From positions 1 to 31,749 of the forward strand of contig CAYJME010000012.1 of the NCBI GenBank assembly GCA_964370795.1: a stretch of DNA of 31,749 nt. The letters are read 5' to 3'. The translations under genes were made by a program, and so were the position numbers. This document shows positions 30,313 to 31,749 of this stretch, in pieces. Source of the stretch: JAHFOW01 sp964370795. GTDB taxonomy: Bacteria > Planctomycetota > Brocadiia > Brocadiales > Brocadiaceae. The notes under the pieces are model-generated. The model worked only from the letters and a program-made list of their open reading frames with translations, did not search any database and was not told the DNA's origin. Position 1 is the first letter of the stretch, and each line of letters begins with the position of its first letter.

Positions 30313-31326
30313 ATGGCTTTTATCGTTGAAAGACTCAGAAAATCAGACGTAGAAACGGTTGTAAATCTCTTTTGCCACATGGTCGATGAACTCCATGCCG
30401 AGAGCCTGGAGGTGGAACGTCTTCACTTCAAGGATATGTATCCCGTGGAAGAGGTTAAAAAACGGCTCGACAATAAGGATTGTATTTATCTTGTCGGCAA
30501 AGAAGACGAGGTAGTCGTTGGATTTGTATTTGCCTGGATATCAGAAGACGTGGGAAATATCCACTGGATGGGCATTTCGCCGAAATGCAGAAATAAACGG
30601 TATGGAGATAAACTCCTTGATGAGACGATAAGTATCTTTATGAGCAGGGGATGCTATGAGGCGAAGCTGTTTACCTATCCTTCTGAGAAAATAGCCTATC
30701 GCCTTTTCCAGAAACACGGATTTAAAGAAGCCGCCTTCATTGACAAGAGATTTTTTGGCGTAAGTATTATCCACATGGTACGAAAGATTACCCTAGTTCC
30801 GGAAGAGCACCGCATGAAAAGGATTGTGCTTGTCGGCGAGGCAGGGCAGGGTATCAAACTCATGGCCCATGCCCTTGCAAACATCCTTGCCAAATTGGGA
30901 AAAGAGGTGGCCATGAATCTGGTTTATGACGCTACCGTACGCGGCGGTAACATCCGCGCTGAAATTGTTTTCTCCGATGAACCAATCGATGTTCCCCTCT
31001 TTGAAGAGGCCGATATTGGACTCCAACTTTCAAAGACACTGGATCCCACGGTACACGCAAAACATGTCTTGATTGAGTCGTCCGCCTGTAATATGGAATG
31101 CAAGAAGTGTGAGCTTCGATGTCCCGTTAGCGACCGCATTCCTTTTGAAAAACTGGCTGTCGAACAATTTAACAATCCCATTTTTGTGAATATGATTGCA
31201 TTGGGCAGGTTGTTAAGTAAAATTGGAATAAATATTGAAAACATAAACTTCGCCGCAGAATTTCCTCCGCAGTTTTTTGATGAAAACGTAAAGGCAATAC
31301 GCTATGGCTATACGTACCGCGATTAG
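30313..31326 (+). CDS. GNAT acetyltransferase fused to 2-oxoacid:ferredoxin oxidoreductase gamma subunit
   Basis: 337 residues from the ATG at 30313; the frame upstream runs into a repeat. Residues about 3-158 are a GNAT domain: IHWMGISPKCRNKRYGDKLL is the acetyl-CoA-binding motif A, and LFQKHGFKEAAFIDKR is the usual end. Residues about 168-337 are a POR/KOR gamma domain: RIVLVGEAGQGIKLMAHALA, then YDATVRGGNIRAEIVFSDEPID. That domain normally helps hold alpha/beta subunits converting pyruvate, 2-oxoglutarate or branched 2-oxoacids with ferredoxin. Within it sits CNMECKKCELRCP, four cysteines (259, 263, 266, 270) that could bind zinc or an Fe-S cluster, which gamma subunits do not usually have. 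An internal ATG at 30814 with GGAAGAG six bases upstream could give a free gamma subunit. No alpha or beta subunit is in the window. The fumarase gene overlaps by 23 bp. Confidence 0.82.
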   Translation: MAFIVERLRKSDVETVVNLFCHMVDELHAESLEVERLHFKDMYPVEEVKKRLDNKDCIYLVGKEDEVVVGFVFAWISEDVGNIHWMGISPKCRNKRYGDKLLDETISIFMSRGCYEAKLFTYPSEKIAYRLFQKHGFKEAAFIDKRFFGVSIIHMVRKITLVPEEHRMKRIVLVGEAGQGIKLMAHALANILAKLGKEVAMNLVYDATVRGGNIRAEIVFSDEPIDVPLFEEADIGLQLSKTLDPTVHAKHVLIESSACNMECKKCELRCPVSDRIPFEKLAVEQFNNPIFVNMIALGRLLSKIGINIENINFAAEFPPQFFDENVKAIRYGYTYRD

Positions 31327-31749
31327 TGTGTCAGAAATAATCGAAAAAGTTTCTCAGCTTTGCAAGGATGCCAATTTCAACGTAAACCAGGATATTATTG
31401 CTGCATTGCTTGATTCTTATGAGACAGAGGTTTCCCCTGTTGCAAAAGAGGTATTTGCAGAATTACTTGAGAATGCAAAGATTGCACATGAATGCCAGAT
31501 GCCCATCTGCCAGGATACGGGAGTTGCTGTTGTTTTTGTAGAAATTGGAGAGGGTGTAGAAATCACCGGTGGACGTCTCTACGATGCTATTAACGAGGGT
31601 GTTCGCAAGGGTTATAAAGAAGGGTATCTGAGAAAATCTATAGTAAAAGACCCACTCAATCGGGTTAATACGGGGGATAACACACCGGCCCTTATCCACA
31701 CTGAATTTGTTTCCGAAAACCATCTGAAGATTACTGTTATGGCCAAGGG
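31304..31749 (+). CDS. Class I fumarate hydratase, alpha subunit (3' cut by window edge)
   Basis: The ATG at 31304 opens a frame running to the window end (148 codons). The N-terminus AIRTAISVSEIIEKVSQLCK fits the family. Residues about 60-75 read HECQMPICQDTGVAVVFVEIG, where the Cys is a [4Fe-4S] ligand of the oxygen-sensitive fumarases (FumA type, or the alpha subunit of two-part enzymes such as TtdA). DAINEGVRKGYKEGYLRKS, DPLNRVNTGDNTPALIH and HLKITVMAKG follow as expected. It interconverts fumarate and malate in the oxidative or reductive TCA cycle. It overlaps the GNAT-gamma gene by 23 bp, so the two are cotranscribed, coupling this step with a ferredoxin-dependent 2-oxoacid enzyme. The beta subunit, if separate, lies beyond the window. 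Confidence 0.9.
   Translation, partial: MAIRTAISVSEIIEKVSQLCKDANFNVNQDIIAALLDSYETEVSPVAKEVFAELLENAKIAHECQMPICQDTGVAVVFVEIGEGVEITGGRLYDAINEGVRKGYKEGYLRKSIVKDPLNRVNTGDNTPALIHTEFVSENHLKITVMAK

Overview
The window is moderately AT-rich bacterial DNA from a Gram-negative-type cell: it encodes a TonB-dependent outer-membrane receptor and exported periplasmic proteins. The gene mix is anaerobe-like: a 12-TM NnrS/heme-copper-like protein flanked by DUF1858 domains, a 2-oxoacid:ferredoxin oxidoreductase gamma domain, and a class I [4Fe-4S] fumarase. My best guess is an anammox planctomycete (Brocadiales, Candidatus Brocadia-like). That is an inference from gene content and memory of such genomes, not a proven assignment. 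I see no rRNA, tRNA, CRISPR array or complete insertion sequence.

Layout. (1) 1-4.8 kb is a worn, defence-like accessory island. It holds the C-terminal part of an AAA/SMC-like ATPase with a HEPN-like tail, an EVE-domain relic with an in-frame stop, a HEPN protein coupled to an unknown partner, a winged-helix relic of a Schlafen/AlbA-type ATP-binding protein, and a tight three-gene operon led by a TIGR04255-family protein. (2) 5-11.1 kb holds a BtpA-like TIM barrel, a hypothetical protein, a Crp/Fnr regulator, the DUF1858-NnrS-like-DUF1858 membrane protein and miaB with a near-consensus promoter. (3) 11.1-18.3 kb holds a heterodimeric ABC exporter pair on the minus strand. Divergent from it is a translationally coupled methyltransferase / ABC-F ATPase / EamA transporter operon. 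(4) 18.3-19.9 kb is a gene-poor, partly G+C-rich patch followed by a CopG/PIN toxin-antitoxin pair with an obvious operator. (5) 20-22.5 kb encodes a TPR protein and an exported eight-repeat protein that is probably a beta-propeller. (6) 22.6-29.6 kb, all minus strand, encodes a TonB receptor, a PF04392 periplasmic binding protein and a membrane HAMP-GAF-GAF-HD-GYP phosphodiesterase, with a YiiX-type hydrolase upstream. (7) 30.3 kb to the end holds a GNAT acetyltransferase fused to an oxidoreductase gamma subunit, overlapped by the start of a fumarase alpha subunit.

The most informative new observations are five. A perfect TGTGA-N6-TCACA Crp site lies about 42 bp upstream of the predicted start of transcription for the HD-GYP gene, and the window itself encodes a Crp protein with the matching recognition helix. 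The GNAT-gamma fusion carries an extra four-cysteine cluster and has an internal ribosome binding site. A 68-bp palindrome is inserted in frame in the linker of one ABC exporter subunit. The EVE relic was not visible as an ORF. Several families of short dispersed palindromic repeats also occur, and one of them falsely extends gene starts.
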